Positions 1-6,952 of a DNA stretch of 8,822 nucleotides are shown here, in pieces. The notes beneath the pieces are model-generated. The model did not search any database. It saw only the letters and a list, made by a program, of their open reading frames with translations, and was not told where the DNA came from. The position numbers and the translations under genes were made by a program. Source of the DNA: Candidatus Aerophobota bacterium (GTDB taxonomy: Bacteria > Aerophobota > Aerophobia > Aerophobales > AE-B3A); NCBI GenBank assembly GCA_030610725.1, contig JAUWRE010000031.1:1-8822 (forward strand), in the 5' to 3' direction. Each line of letters begins with the position of its first letter. Positions within the stretch are counted from its first letter, which is position 1.

Positions 1-60
1 CGTGAACCACAACTCAGGGAGATAGGTAGTGGACACATGGTAGCCTGCCATCTTGCCTGA
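1..60 (+). CDS. C-terminus of an oligopeptide/dipeptide ABC importer ATPase (partial, left edge)
   Basis: Frame 1 is open from the first base to a TGA at 58-60 and gives 19 residues ending GHMVACHLA. ATPases of the Dpp/Opp peptide-importer family end with a short extension after the nucleotide-binding domain whose last residues are typically ELREV-x-PGH-x-VACHL, and REPQLREIGSGHMVACHLA matches that pattern closely. These subunits sit on the cytoplasmic face of the membrane and power uptake of peptides or related solutes. All catalytic motifs lie outside the window, so the call rests only on this tail. The gene reads in the same direction as the exporter pair, but 186 bases separate them, so a shared transcript is not certain. 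The substrate cannot be judged. Confidence 0.68.
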   Translation, partial: REPQLREIGSGHMVACHLA

Positions 61-71
61 GAAATCCCTGT

Positions 72-100
72 TTGGCTATATTGAAGTAATAACTTCTACT
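72..100 (+). promoter_or_regulatory. Possible promoter with palindromic operator upstream of the ABC exporter operon
   Basis: TTGGCT (72-77) and TCTACT (95-100) are separated by 17 bases and each match four of six consensus sigma-70 positions. Between them lies a perfect inverted repeat, GAAGT-AATA-ACTTC (83-96), in the place where a dimeric repressor would block RNA polymerase. Multidrug-type exporters are often controlled by a repressor of this kind, but no regulator gene is visible here. A second weak candidate is TTGACA at 155-160, which lacks a good -10. The repeat might instead be a weak hairpin following the upstream gene, since the bases after it are T-rich. All of this is pattern-based. 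Confidence 0.25.
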
Positions 101-246
101 ATTGTTCTTCTTAAAAAAGTGTGCAGTATCATTATAGCCAAAAGAATCACCAACTTGACAAAAGTAGAGAGGCTGAACTAGCCGAACACTCTCTGTGATC
201 TACCCCTGAAAGCTCTCTGGAAAAGGTTGGAGGTAGGCTTTCTAAA

Positions 247-2004
247 ATGAAGGAATTCAAAGACCTTGTCTCTTTGGTTTTGAGGTATAAAAGAGGGGTA
301 ATTATTGGCCTTACCTCTCTTCTTATTGTCGATACCGCCCAGCTCATCATACCTCTCGTGGTCAGAGGCGCCATAAACTCCCTCTCCCTGGGGCAGGCCA
401 CGGGACCACTTCTTGCAAGGTATGCTCTTTACGTTCTGGGGCTGGTTCTCATGGTAGCAGTGTTTCGATATCTCTGGCGCTATCACATTATCGGATCTTC
501 TCGAAAGGTGGAGGAATACCTTCGCAATAAACTCCTTTTTCATATTCATACTCTCTCACCTACTTTTTTTGACCGCAGCAAGACCGGTGATTTGATGGCT
601 CGCTCTACCAATGACATCGAAGCAGTAAGAATAGCCGCCGGTATGGGCATTCTATGGTCATTTGATGCCTTCTTCTATTTTGTATTCTCTTTAAGTTTTA
701 TGCTCTACCTGAATCCCATACTTACCCTCTATACTTTCCTACCCCTGTCTTCCATCGCAGTAATCGTCCTGGTCTTTGGTAGATACATTCACCATCGTTT
801 TGAGAGAGCCCAGGAGGGCTTTTCTACTATCAGCGAGAGGGTACAGGAATCCTTATCCGGAATAAGAGAAATTAGAGCATTTGTCCAGGAGGAGGGAAAA
901 ATAAAGGACTTCACCAAAGTCAACCAGGAATACGTGAAGAGAAATATGTCCCTGGCAAAAATTAGAGCACTGTTCTTTCCTCTTATCATGCTCATCGGAG
1001 GCCTGGGTACTGCCCTGGTCGTTCTTTTCGCCGGAAGTAAGGTGATTCTGCAGGAAATCAACCTGGGTGATATGGTAGCTTTCATTAGCTATCTGGGAAT
1101 GCTCACATGGCCCCTTATGGCTATAGGCTGGATAATCAACATTATCCAACGAGGAATGGCCTCTATGGCGCGGATAAATAGGATTCTCTCGGTCTGTCCG
1201 GAGATAAAGGATGAAAGAGGTGCCCTGCAAGTAGATATTCGTGGAAAGATAGAGTACCGCAATCTTTCCTTCGCTTACTCTGACCGGAAAAGCTTGGCCT
1301 TAAATGATGTAAACCTCCTTGTCCCTGCCGGAACAAAAGTTGGCATCGTAGGAAAAGTTGGGTCGGGAAAAAGCACCCTGATTCAACTTCTTACCAGGAC
1401 CTATGATCCCCCTTCCGGAAATCTTCTCATTGACGGCATTGATATAAGAAAGATCCGCCTTTCTAGCCTTAGGGAAGCTATTGGGGTAGTACCTCAAGAG
1501 AGTATTCTATTTTCAATCTCGCTTAGAGAAAACATCGCCTTTGGAAGCCCCAAAGCTGAGGAAAAAGAAATGATAGAAGTTGCTAAAGTATGCCATATCT
1601 ATGAGGAAATCACCCAGTTTCCTCAAGGCCTCGATACACCTGTGGGAGAGCGGGGTATTACTCTTTCCGGCGGACAAAAACAAAGGATAGCTTTGGCGCG
1701 GGCACTGCTAAGGAGACCCAGAATTCTTATTCTTGACGATTCTTTCTCTTCCGTAGATGCGGAGACAGAAAAGGCAATCCTGGTCAACCTCAAAGACATC
1801 ATGCAAGACCTTACTCTTTTGCTCATCTCCCAGAGGATTTCTGCAGTGAAGAATATGGATTTTACCGTTGTTCTGGACGAAGGAAGGATTGTAGAAAAAG
1901 GAACTCACGCTGAACTCTTGGGCCTGGACGGAATCTATGCAAGGCTGTTTGAAATACAACAAATAGCTCAGGAAGAACTGGAGTACTTAAGGGGGATAGG
2001 GTAA
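247..2004 (+). CDS. Heterodimeric ABC exporter, subunit with degenerate ATP site (BmrC/YheI, TM287-like)
   Basis: This 585-residue half-transporter has about six membrane helices (roughly residues 17-40, 55-75, 132-152, 157-178, 241-263, 275-300) followed by a nucleotide-binding domain from about residue 330. Visible motifs are Walker A GKVGSGKST (369-377), Q-loop Gln417, a canonical LSGGQ signature (473-477), Walker B ILILDD (493-498) and a D-loop SSVD (501-504). Two catalytic positions are altered: Asp498 replaces the catalytic Glu, and Gln529 (ISQR) replaces the H-loop His. This is the known pattern of the degenerate-site subunit of heterodimeric exporters, which pairs with a canonical partner such as the next gene. 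Family members expel drugs, lipids or peptides; the substrate here is unknown. The ATG follows GGAGGT at 229-234, a slightly long 12-base spacing, and no earlier in-frame start is available. The ribosome binding site of the partner gene lies in this gene's 3' end. Arginine codons are mostly AGA/AGG. Confidence 0.93.
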   Translation: MKEFKDLVSLVLRYKRGVIIGLTSLLIVDTAQLIIPLVVRGAINSLSLGQATGPLLARYALYVLGLVLMVAVFRYLWRYHIIGSSRKVEEYLRNKLLFHIHTLSPTFFDRSKTGDLMARSTNDIEAVRIAAGMGILWSFDAFFYFVFSLSFMLYLNPILTLYTFLPLSSIAVIVLVFGRYIHHRFERAQEGFSTISERVQESLSGIREIRAFVQEEGKIKDFTKVNQEYVKRNMSLAKIRALFFPLIMLIGGLGTALVVLFAGSKVILQEINLGDMVAFISYLGMLTWPLMAIGWIINIIQRGMASMARINRILSVCPEIKDERGALQVDIRGKIEYRNLSFAYSDRKSLALNDVNLLVPAGTKVGIVGKVGSGKSTLIQLLTRTYDPPSGNLLIDGIDIRKIRLSSLREAIGVVPQESILFSISLRENIAFGSPKAEEKEMIEVAKVCHIYEEITQFPQGLDTPVGERGITLSGGQKQRIALARALLRRPRILILDDSFSSVDAETEKAILVNLKDIMQDLTLLLISQRISAVKNMDFTVVLDEGRIVEKGTHAELLGLDGIYARLFEIQQIAQEELEYLRGIG

Positions 2005-2007
2005 GTT

Positions 2008-4161
2008 ATGATTAAGAGGTGGTTTTCATTTTTTGCAAAAAACAGGGCAGGGGAGAGGATATACGACTCCAGACTCCTTGCTCAGCTCCTTCGCTATCTA
2101 AAGCCTTACAGACTCATCCTTGTTATTTGTCTCATTCTTCTCATGGTCACAACTATTTTCAGTATTTCTTTACCCTATATTACCAGGTTAGCTATCGACC
2201 GCTACGTTGTTCCTTCTCATGTCAAATTAGAACTTTCTGGTAAGAACGCTGTTTTTGAAAAGACCATTGAGACAAAATACACCCATAACCTTCTACGCAT
2301 CAGCGGCGCAACTTATTTGGCAGATTTATCGAAAATGGCAAAGGAAGACCGGGTTCTACTGGAAGAGGGTGATTATGTTTCAAAAGAGAAGTACCTCCTC
2401 CTGGACCCCTCAAGCCTGGCACTCCCAGAGAAAGAGAAAACTCTGGCAGCAATAGAAAAATATCCAGAGATTTTCAGCCAAAAAGAAGGTTTCTTTTTTG
2501 CTCGCGCCGATGATCTAAGGGAGATGGAAAAAGAAGATATTAGAACCGTGAGGAGCGAAGAACTGAACGGAGTAAAATTCCTTGCCCTCATCTTCATCCT
2601 CATTCTCATCCTCAATTTCTTTTCTAATTCTCTCTACGTCTATCTTCTTGAATACACCGGCCAGAAGACAATGTACCATATGAGGCTTGACATTTTCTCA
2701 CATCTTCTTCGCCTTCCTCTCTCATTCTTACAAAAAAACCCGGTAGGAAGACTGGTAACCAGGGCTACTAATGACGTAGCCGCTGTCAATGAGATGTACA
2801 CTGTCGTGCTGGTCAATGGCCTTAAAGATATCTTTCTTCTGGCAGTAATCCTCTTCGTAATGTTCAGAATGAATGTAGGACTCACCCTCTTGATTCTCGC
2901 TCTCACTCCTCTCCTCGTTTATATAAGTTTTCTTTACCGCGCCAAAGTAAGAGGTGCCTACCGAGAAGTGAGGAAGAAGATTGCTAACCTCAATGCCTTC
3001 TCTCAGGAGAGTATCTCCTCAATGAGGATAATTCAACTCTTCTCTCGCCAAAAAGATAGTTGCCAGAAGTTCAAGAAAATAAATCGAGAAAACTACCTGG
3101 CAGCTCGTCGCCAGCTTGTCCTCTATTCCCTCTTTCGGCCCATCATAGAAATCGTCAGCTCTGCCGCCATCGCCTTTGTAATCTGGTATGGAGGAAAGGG
3201 TGTACTCAATGCAACCTTCACCTTTGGATCTTTGGTAGCTTTCCTTTCCTATATTCAAATGTTCTTCAGTCCCATAAGAGACCTGGCCGATAAATATGAC
3301 ATTTTTCAGGGGGCTATGGCCGCCTCTGAGAATATATTTGCTCTTCTGGATGAGAAGACCGAGAGGGTAGGGGGAAAGAGGCTCATCCACCTTAAAGGTA
3401 AGATTGAGTTTCAGAATGTTTGGTTTTCCTACAAGGATGAGTGGGTGCTGAAAAATGTATGTTTCAGCGTCAACCCTGGCCAAAGGGTAGCTTTGGTTGG
3501 GCACACCGGCGCCGGGAAAACCACTATTATCAGGCTTCTTTTTAGATTCTACGAGGTAGAGAAGGGAAAGATACTATTGGATAACTTCGACATTCGCCAG
3601 CTTGATTCCTCCTCATTTCGCTCTCAGATGGCCCTCGTTCTTCAGGATATTTTCCTTTTTTCGGGAGATATTGAACACAACATAAGACTTGAGAATCCGA
3701 ATATTTCTGAAGAAGAGGTGAGAAAATCGCTGCAGTATGCAAATGCCAAATCTTTTGTTGAAAGCCTTCCCGGAGGGTATAAGGCAAAAGTCCAGGAAAG
3801 AGGCGCCACTTTCTCTCAAGGGCAAAGGCAACTTCTGGCTTTTGCCCGGGCTCTGGCCTTTAATCCCAGGATTCTGGTCCTGGATGAGGCCACTGCCAGC
3901 ATTGACTCCGAGACAGAAGCTCTCATTCAGGATGCGCTGGAAAAGCTCCTGCAAAACAGGACATCCCTCATTGTAGCTCATCGTCTCTCCACCATAAAGA
4001 ATGCTGACAATATCATCGTTCTTCACAAAGGGATAGTTGTAGAACAAGGAACGCACCATGAGCTATTGAGGGAAAAAGGGCACTATTCTCACCTTTACCG
4101 ACTCCAATCGGAAGGATTACTTGACCAAGGTCAGGATAAACGAGACAACTCTTTTCACTAG
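2008..4161 (+). CDS. Heterodimeric ABC exporter, catalytic subunit with extracellular insertion (BmrD/YheH, TM288-like)
   Basis: This 717-residue half-transporter starts three bases after the previous stop, with a purine-rich site (AAGGGGGATAGG) inside the end of that gene, implying translational coupling. TM1 lies near residues 33-55 and TM2 only near 190-213. The roughly 130 residues between them are hydrophilic and charged and should lie outside the membrane. BmrD-type subunits are known to carry an extracellular domain here, and this protein is longer than the family's usual 600-680 residues. The nucleotide-binding domain has Walker A GHTGAGKTT (498-506), Q-loop Gln546, Walker B ILVLDE with Asp626 and catalytic Glu627, D-loop SID (631-633) and H-loop His658. 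Its signature is FSQGQ (602-606) instead of LSGGQ. Its Walker motifs should therefore pair with the partner's LSGGQ to form the one competent ATP site, while its FSQGQ faces the partner's Asp/Gln site. No convincing terminator follows the TAG. Substrate unknown. Confidence 0.94.
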   Translation: MIKRWFSFFAKNRAGERIYDSRLLAQLLRYLKPYRLILVICLILLMVTTIFSISLPYITRLAIDRYVVPSHVKLELSGKNAVFEKTIETKYTHNLLRISGATYLADLSKMAKEDRVLLEEGDYVSKEKYLLLDPSSLALPEKEKTLAAIEKYPEIFSQKEGFFFARADDLREMEKEDIRTVRSEELNGVKFLALIFILILILNFFSNSLYVYLLEYTGQKTMYHMRLDIFSHLLRLPLSFLQKNPVGRLVTRATNDVAAVNEMYTVVLVNGLKDIFLLAVILFVMFRMNVGLTLLILALTPLLVYISFLYRAKVRGAYREVRKKIANLNAFSQESISSMRIIQLFSRQKDSCQKFKKINRENYLAARRQLVLYSLFRPIIEIVSSAAIAFVIWYGGKGVLNATFTFGSLVAFLSYIQMFFSPIRDLADKYDIFQGAMAASENIFALLDEKTERVGGKRLIHLKGKIEFQNVWFSYKDEWVLKNVCFSVNPGQRVALVGHTGAGKTTIIRLLFRFYEVEKGKILLDNFDIRQLDSSSFRSQMALVLQDIFLFSGDIEHNIRLENPNISEEEVRKSLQYANAKSFVESLPGGYKAKVQERGATFSQGQRQLLAFARALAFNPRILVLDEATASIDSETEALIQDALEKLLQNRTSLIVAHRLSTIKNADNIIVLHKGIVVEQGTHHELLREKGHYSHLYRLQSEGLLDQGQDKRDNSFH

Positions 4162-4440
4162 TTCAAGAAAATAGGGAACTCCTCCCGAAAAGGGCTGACC
4201 TCAAGTATTATTAACCCTCTCACTTGTTTGTTGTGTCGGCTTCTGTCGGTCTCTTGTATGAAATGGGCCCTTTATCGTATCCTACTTCCTTCAGCCAACC
4301 TACCAACTACTATTTAACCGCAGTGGCTACCGCTTTTCCCTGGTTATAATGTGTGCCTACCTGGCCTGTTAATGTGAAATACGTCTTAGTGTATAATCTG
4401 TGCTGTATCTGTCAATGTCCACTTTCTCTTCTACTTTCTT
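4162..4440. other. Intergenic stretch without a recognisable gene
   Basis: I see no coding frame with family resemblance on either strand. Two TATAAT hexamers (4345-4350 and 4392-4397) occur, but neither has a credible -35 partner and no gene lies close downstream on the plus strand. A short inverted repeat AGTTC/GAACT (4160-4164 and 4176-4180) overlaps the exporter stop codon; it lacks a T-run and is not a convincing terminator. The exporter transcript may therefore end without an obvious intrinsic terminator. Confidence 0.5.
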
Positions 4441-4615
4441 TCAAAAAACTCAAGGGGTCAGGTCTTGATTTTTGAAAATATTGGGACTACTGTGATGAAG
4501 AGATCGGACCTTGACAGTTGGATTCTTCAATTCTGCAAAGACTCGAAGGAGGAGAATTATCTTTCAAGAAAAAGGTCTTTCTGGCGAATCAATAAATGGT
4601 CGCTGTCCCTATTTA
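4441..4615. mobile_element. Possible small IS200/REP-type (palindrome-ended) element remnant
   Basis: Two hairpins lie about 120 bases apart. The left one pairs TCAAAAAACTCAAG (4441-4454) with CTTGATTTTTGA (4464-4475) in 12 pairs, with two bulged bases, around the loop GGGTCAGGT. The right one pairs TAAAT (4593-4597) with ATTTA (4611-4615) around a loop containing GGTCGCTGTCCCT. From memory, GGGGTCAGGTCTTG and GGTCGCTGTCCC are recurrent motifs beside Y1/REP-associated transposases in many environmental bacteria; I could not check this. Elements of the IS200/IS605 group carry subterminal hairpins rather than inverted terminal repeats, and short derivatives lacking a transposase are common. No transposase gene is present between the hairpins. 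The boundaries are guesses taken from the outer hairpin bases. Confidence 0.35.
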
Positions 4616-4803
4616 CGAGAGATTACAGCCGCATAATGTCTTAAACTATCGACTACCTGCTCTCCAGGCCATCGTTCCATTGACTCTAACTTAATAAGTG
4701 ATATTATTAATGGGGGAAGGCCAGCAACCAGAAACATGCTCGGGCATCTACACAGAAAGGCAGGATATGAGCCATGGACTGATTCAGGGTCTTTCAGAAC
4801 AGA
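4609..4803 (-). pseudogene. Unrecognised open frame, possible continuation or second fragment of mobile-element debris
   Basis: On the minus strand a frame is open from just after a TGA near 4806 to a TAG at 4609-4611. An in-frame ATG at 4737 would give 42 residues, and another at 4680 would give 23 residues (MERWPGEQVVDSLRHYAAV and a short tail). The last part has a protein-like, amphipathic composition, but I do not recognise the family. It overlaps the end of the transposase-like fragment at 4794-4970 in another frame, and its stop lies within the right hairpin of the possible palindromic element. No ribosome binding site was found. It is more likely decayed mobile DNA than a working gene. 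Confidence 0.2.
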
Positions 4804-4970
4804 GGCTCATGAGTGGACCGATGAGGATGCTTTTCTTTGAAATCATCTTTAGGTTTAACCTCAGGATTGCGGTTAGCTAAAACATCTAAAAGACCTTGAA
4901 TAATCTCTTCTATTTCTTCACGGGTAGACTTAGAGCAGATCCAGATAACAAAACGAGCAGTTTTTTTCAC
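4794..4970 (-). pseudogene. Truncated transposase N-terminus (58 codons)
   Basis: A GTG at 4970-4968 on the minus strand is preceded by AAGGAG a few bases upstream and opens 58 codons, ending with TGA at 4796-4794. The product begins KKTARFVIWICSKSTREEI, continues into a helical stretch, and includes NRNPEVKPKDDFKEKHPH. The composition, the ribosome binding site and clean codon structure indicate real coding ancestry. From memory, a KPKDDFKEKHP segment after such an N-terminus occurs in a family of DDE-type transposases/integrases of environmental bacteria, where it continues with YRxF-x-VDPxPPLT and then a zinc ribbon. Here the match breaks right after HPH, so the rest has been lost or replaced and the fragment cannot transpose. 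The specific family is unverified. It lies on the left side of the sugar-metabolism operon, in the opposite direction. Confidence 0.48.
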
Positions 4971-5125
4971 TCGTCTTGTCTCCTTCTTTGGTCGATTCCC
5001 AAGTCCTACTTAGGAAGTAAGGGGAGACAAGTCGCTTTCACTAAAACACTTAACAATAAAGGGTTTAGGACAAAATTACTAAAATATTTTTGACAATAGT
5101 GTGTGTCATTGGAAAGGAGAATGCT

Positions 5126-6133
5126 GTGGCAAATAATGTTAACATCGCTTTCATTGGATCAGGTGGTATTGTTCAGTCCCACCTCGACCAGGGTCTGAAA
5201 GAATTTGAGGATGTCAAGTTTGTAGGTTGGTGTGACTTGAACGAAAGGACTGCCCAAGCCCGTCGCCAGCAAGTAGACGGTCAAGGTCGGATCTACACTG
5301 ATGCTGGTAAGATGCTCGATGAAACCAAACCCGACGCGGTCTATATTATGCTCCCACCATTTGCTCATGGACCAGCCGAGGATGAAGTCATTAAACGCAA
5401 GCTACCCTTCTTCATCGAAAAACCTGTGGCCATTGACCTGGACACCGCAAGAAGAATTGCTGAAGGCGTCGAAAAATACAACCTGATAACCTCGGTAGGA
5501 TTCATGACTCGTTACCGCAAATCGGTCCAGCGCGTTCGGGAACTTCTAAAGAAACAGAAGCCGGTCATCATGCACGGTGGTTGGCTCGGTGGTGGACCGG
5601 TCGAATACGAGGGTATCTGGAAATGGTGGGTGCAGAAGGACAAATCCGGTGGTCAGTTCCTTGAGCAAACCATTCATACTATCGACCTGGCACGATATCT
5701 TTTTGGTGAAGTAACTCGGGTATATGCTGTGGCAGTAAAAGAGCGCCGCCAGCGGCCAGACTTCTTCACTATCGAGGATGCTTCTATGGTGCAACTGAGC
5801 TTTGCCAATGGTGCGGCAGCCAACCTTTACAGCTCTTGCACTACCCCCATCGGCGCAGGGATCCTCCTGCATATTTGGGCGACCGAAATGAAAGTCGAAT
5901 TCACCGGGTGGGAACATAGTGTTAGGATCCAACTATCGGGAGGCGAAGAAATTTCGATTCCCGGGGAGCCGAACATCTTTGCTCAAGAGGACCGAGCTTT
6001 TATCGATTCGGTCAAGGCAGGTAAGAACAAGGGCATCCTATCAACCTATGAGGACGGTTTGAAAGCTACCGCCATCGCCTGCGCCGCGAACGAATCAATG
6101 AACAGCGGCGAGACTATAAAGATCAATCTCTAA
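5126..6133 (+). CDS. Gfo/Idh/MocA-family NAD(P)-dependent oxidoreductase
   Basis: Starting at GTG 5126, the protein has 335 residues, typical for the family. An N-terminal Rossmann fold carries IAFIGSGGI (glycines 11, 13 and 14) and an Asp at about residue 37 after the second strand. EKP at 98-100 supplies the lysine that contacts cofactor and substrate. The C-terminal alpha/beta domain has GGQFLEQTIHTIDLARYLFG around 175-194, with His184 and Asp187 as the family's substrate-site residues; Glu180 occupies the place of the Asp seen in inositol dehydrogenase. Enzymes of this family oxidise or reduce sugars, inositols and related polyols in the cytoplasm. The GTG is preferred over an in-frame TTG at 5090 because GGAAAGGAG (5111-5119) sits 6 bases before it. 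A TAAAAT at 5080-5085 could be a -10, but no good -35 accompanies it. It is followed 39 bases later by an isomerase-like gene, apparently in one operon. Arginine codons are mostly CGN, unlike the exporter genes. Substrate unknown. Confidence 0.93.
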   Translation: MANNVNIAFIGSGGIVQSHLDQGLKEFEDVKFVGWCDLNERTAQARRQQVDGQGRIYTDAGKMLDETKPDAVYIMLPPFAHGPAEDEVIKRKLPFFIEKPVAIDLDTARRIAEGVEKYNLITSVGFMTRYRKSVQRVRELLKKQKPVIMHGGWLGGGPVEYEGIWKWWVQKDKSGGQFLEQTIHTIDLARYLFGEVTRVYAVAVKERRQRPDFFTIEDASMVQLSFANGAAANLYSSCTTPIGAGILLHIWATEMKVEFTGWEHSVRIQLSGGEEISIPGEPNIFAQEDRAFIDSVKAGKNKGILSTYEDGLKATAIACAANESMNSGETIKINL

Positions 6134-6172
6134 ACTTTGTGTTGAGAAAACCAAGAAAAGGAGGAAATAGGT

Positions 6173-6952
6173 ATGCGTATCAAACAATCTATTTGCTATC
6201 CGCTATTTAAGCCCCAGGACATGAATCTCGAAATCCTGTTTAAGGCCGCCGCTGACGTCGGCTACGCAGCTATTGAGCTGTGGTCCCGCGGGGAGGATTT
6301 CGAAGACATCATGGCATTGGCCAAGAAATACAACCTCGCTGTTGCCACCATGGGTGGCCATGCCTCGTTGTCTGATGGTTTAAACAAGCGATCCAACCAC
6401 GACCGGATCCAGACCGAACTGACGGCCTCTATTGACATCGCCGTCAAGTATGGCATTCCGGGCTTGATTTGTCTCAGCGGCAACCGGCAACCATACCAGA
6501 GTGAGCTTGAGGCTATTGAGGCCGTAGCTGATGGTCTGCGTCGTGTGGCTCCCTATGCTGAGAAGAAGGGTATCAACCTTAACCTGGAACTGTTGAACTC
6601 CAAGATTAACCATCCCGGTTACCAGTGTGACCATACTGCCTGGGGAGTGGCAGTTTGCCAACGTGTTAACAGTCTGCGCGTGAAGCTTTTGTATGACATC
6701 TACCATATGCAGATTATGGAGGGAGATGTGATCCGCACAATCCAGGAGAACATCCGCTGGATCGGCCACTTCCACACCGCCGGCAATCCCGGACGTAATG
6801 ATATGGATGACACGCAGGAACTGAACTACGCCGGCATCTGCAAGGCAATCGCTGCCACAGGGTACGAGCTGTACGTTGGCCACGAGTTCAAACCTAAAGG
6901 CGACCCGATCAAGGCGCTACGCCACACCTTTACCATCTGCGACCAGAGGTAA
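6173..6952 (+). CDS. Hydroxypyruvate-isomerase-like sugar isomerase/epimerase (AP endonuclease 2-type TIM barrel)
   Basis: The 259-residue length equals that of hydroxypyruvate isomerase (Hyi/YgbM) proteins. Conserved segments in order are AAIELW (32-37), LNLELLNSK with Glu139, LLYDIYHMQIMEGD with Asp175 and His178, IGHFHTAGNPGR with His201, QELNYAGI with Glu216, and YVGHEFKP with Glu238. Glu139, Asp175, His201 and Glu238 are expected to hold the divalent metal and catalyse proton transfer for aldose-ketose or hydroxypyruvate/tartronate-semialdehyde isomerisation. The strong similarity to YHMQ, PGR and the Glu-Leu-Asn-Tyr block favours the Hyi/OtnI branch over IolE or xylose isomerase. AAAGGAGG (6157-6164) precedes the ATG by 8 bases, the best ribosome binding site in the window. 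It is probably cotranscribed with the oxidoreductase upstream and acts on a related metabolite, but no transporter, kinase or regulator accompanies the pair. No clear terminator follows. Its substrate cannot be fixed from sequence. Confidence 0.9.
   Translation: MRIKQSICYPLFKPQDMNLEILFKAAADVGYAAIELWSRGEDFEDIMALAKKYNLAVATMGGHASLSDGLNKRSNHDRIQTELTASIDIAVKYGIPGLICLSGNRQPYQSELEAIEAVADGLRRVAPYAEKKGINLNLELLNSKINHPGYQCDHTAWGVAVCQRVNSLRVKLLYDIYHMQIMEGDVIRTIQENIRWIGHFHTAGNPGRNDMDDTQELNYAGICKAIAATGYELYVGHEFKPKGDPIKALRHTFTICDQR

Noticed and set aside
3019..3504. 161-codon minus-strand open frame inside the second exporter gene
   Set aside because: It is a reverse-strand shadow of a strongly conserved coding region, with no ribosome binding site and no family resemblance.
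4160..4205. Terminator after the ABC exporter operon
   Set aside because: Only short stems (AGTTC/GAACT and GGGA/TCCC) are found and none is followed by a run of T.
4388..4415. Minus-strand promoter TTGACA with TACACT at 16-base spacing
   Set aside because: It points toward the end of the exporter gene and no minus-strand gene lies downstream to be expressed.
5090..5095. TTGACA as a -35 box for the oxidoreductase gene
   Set aside because: No -10-like hexamer occurs 16-18 bases downstream, and the ribosome binding site lies there instead.
6380..6883. 167-codon minus-strand open frame inside the isomerase gene
   Set aside because: The plus-strand frame carries all Hyi-family motifs; the reverse frame has no recognisable domain.
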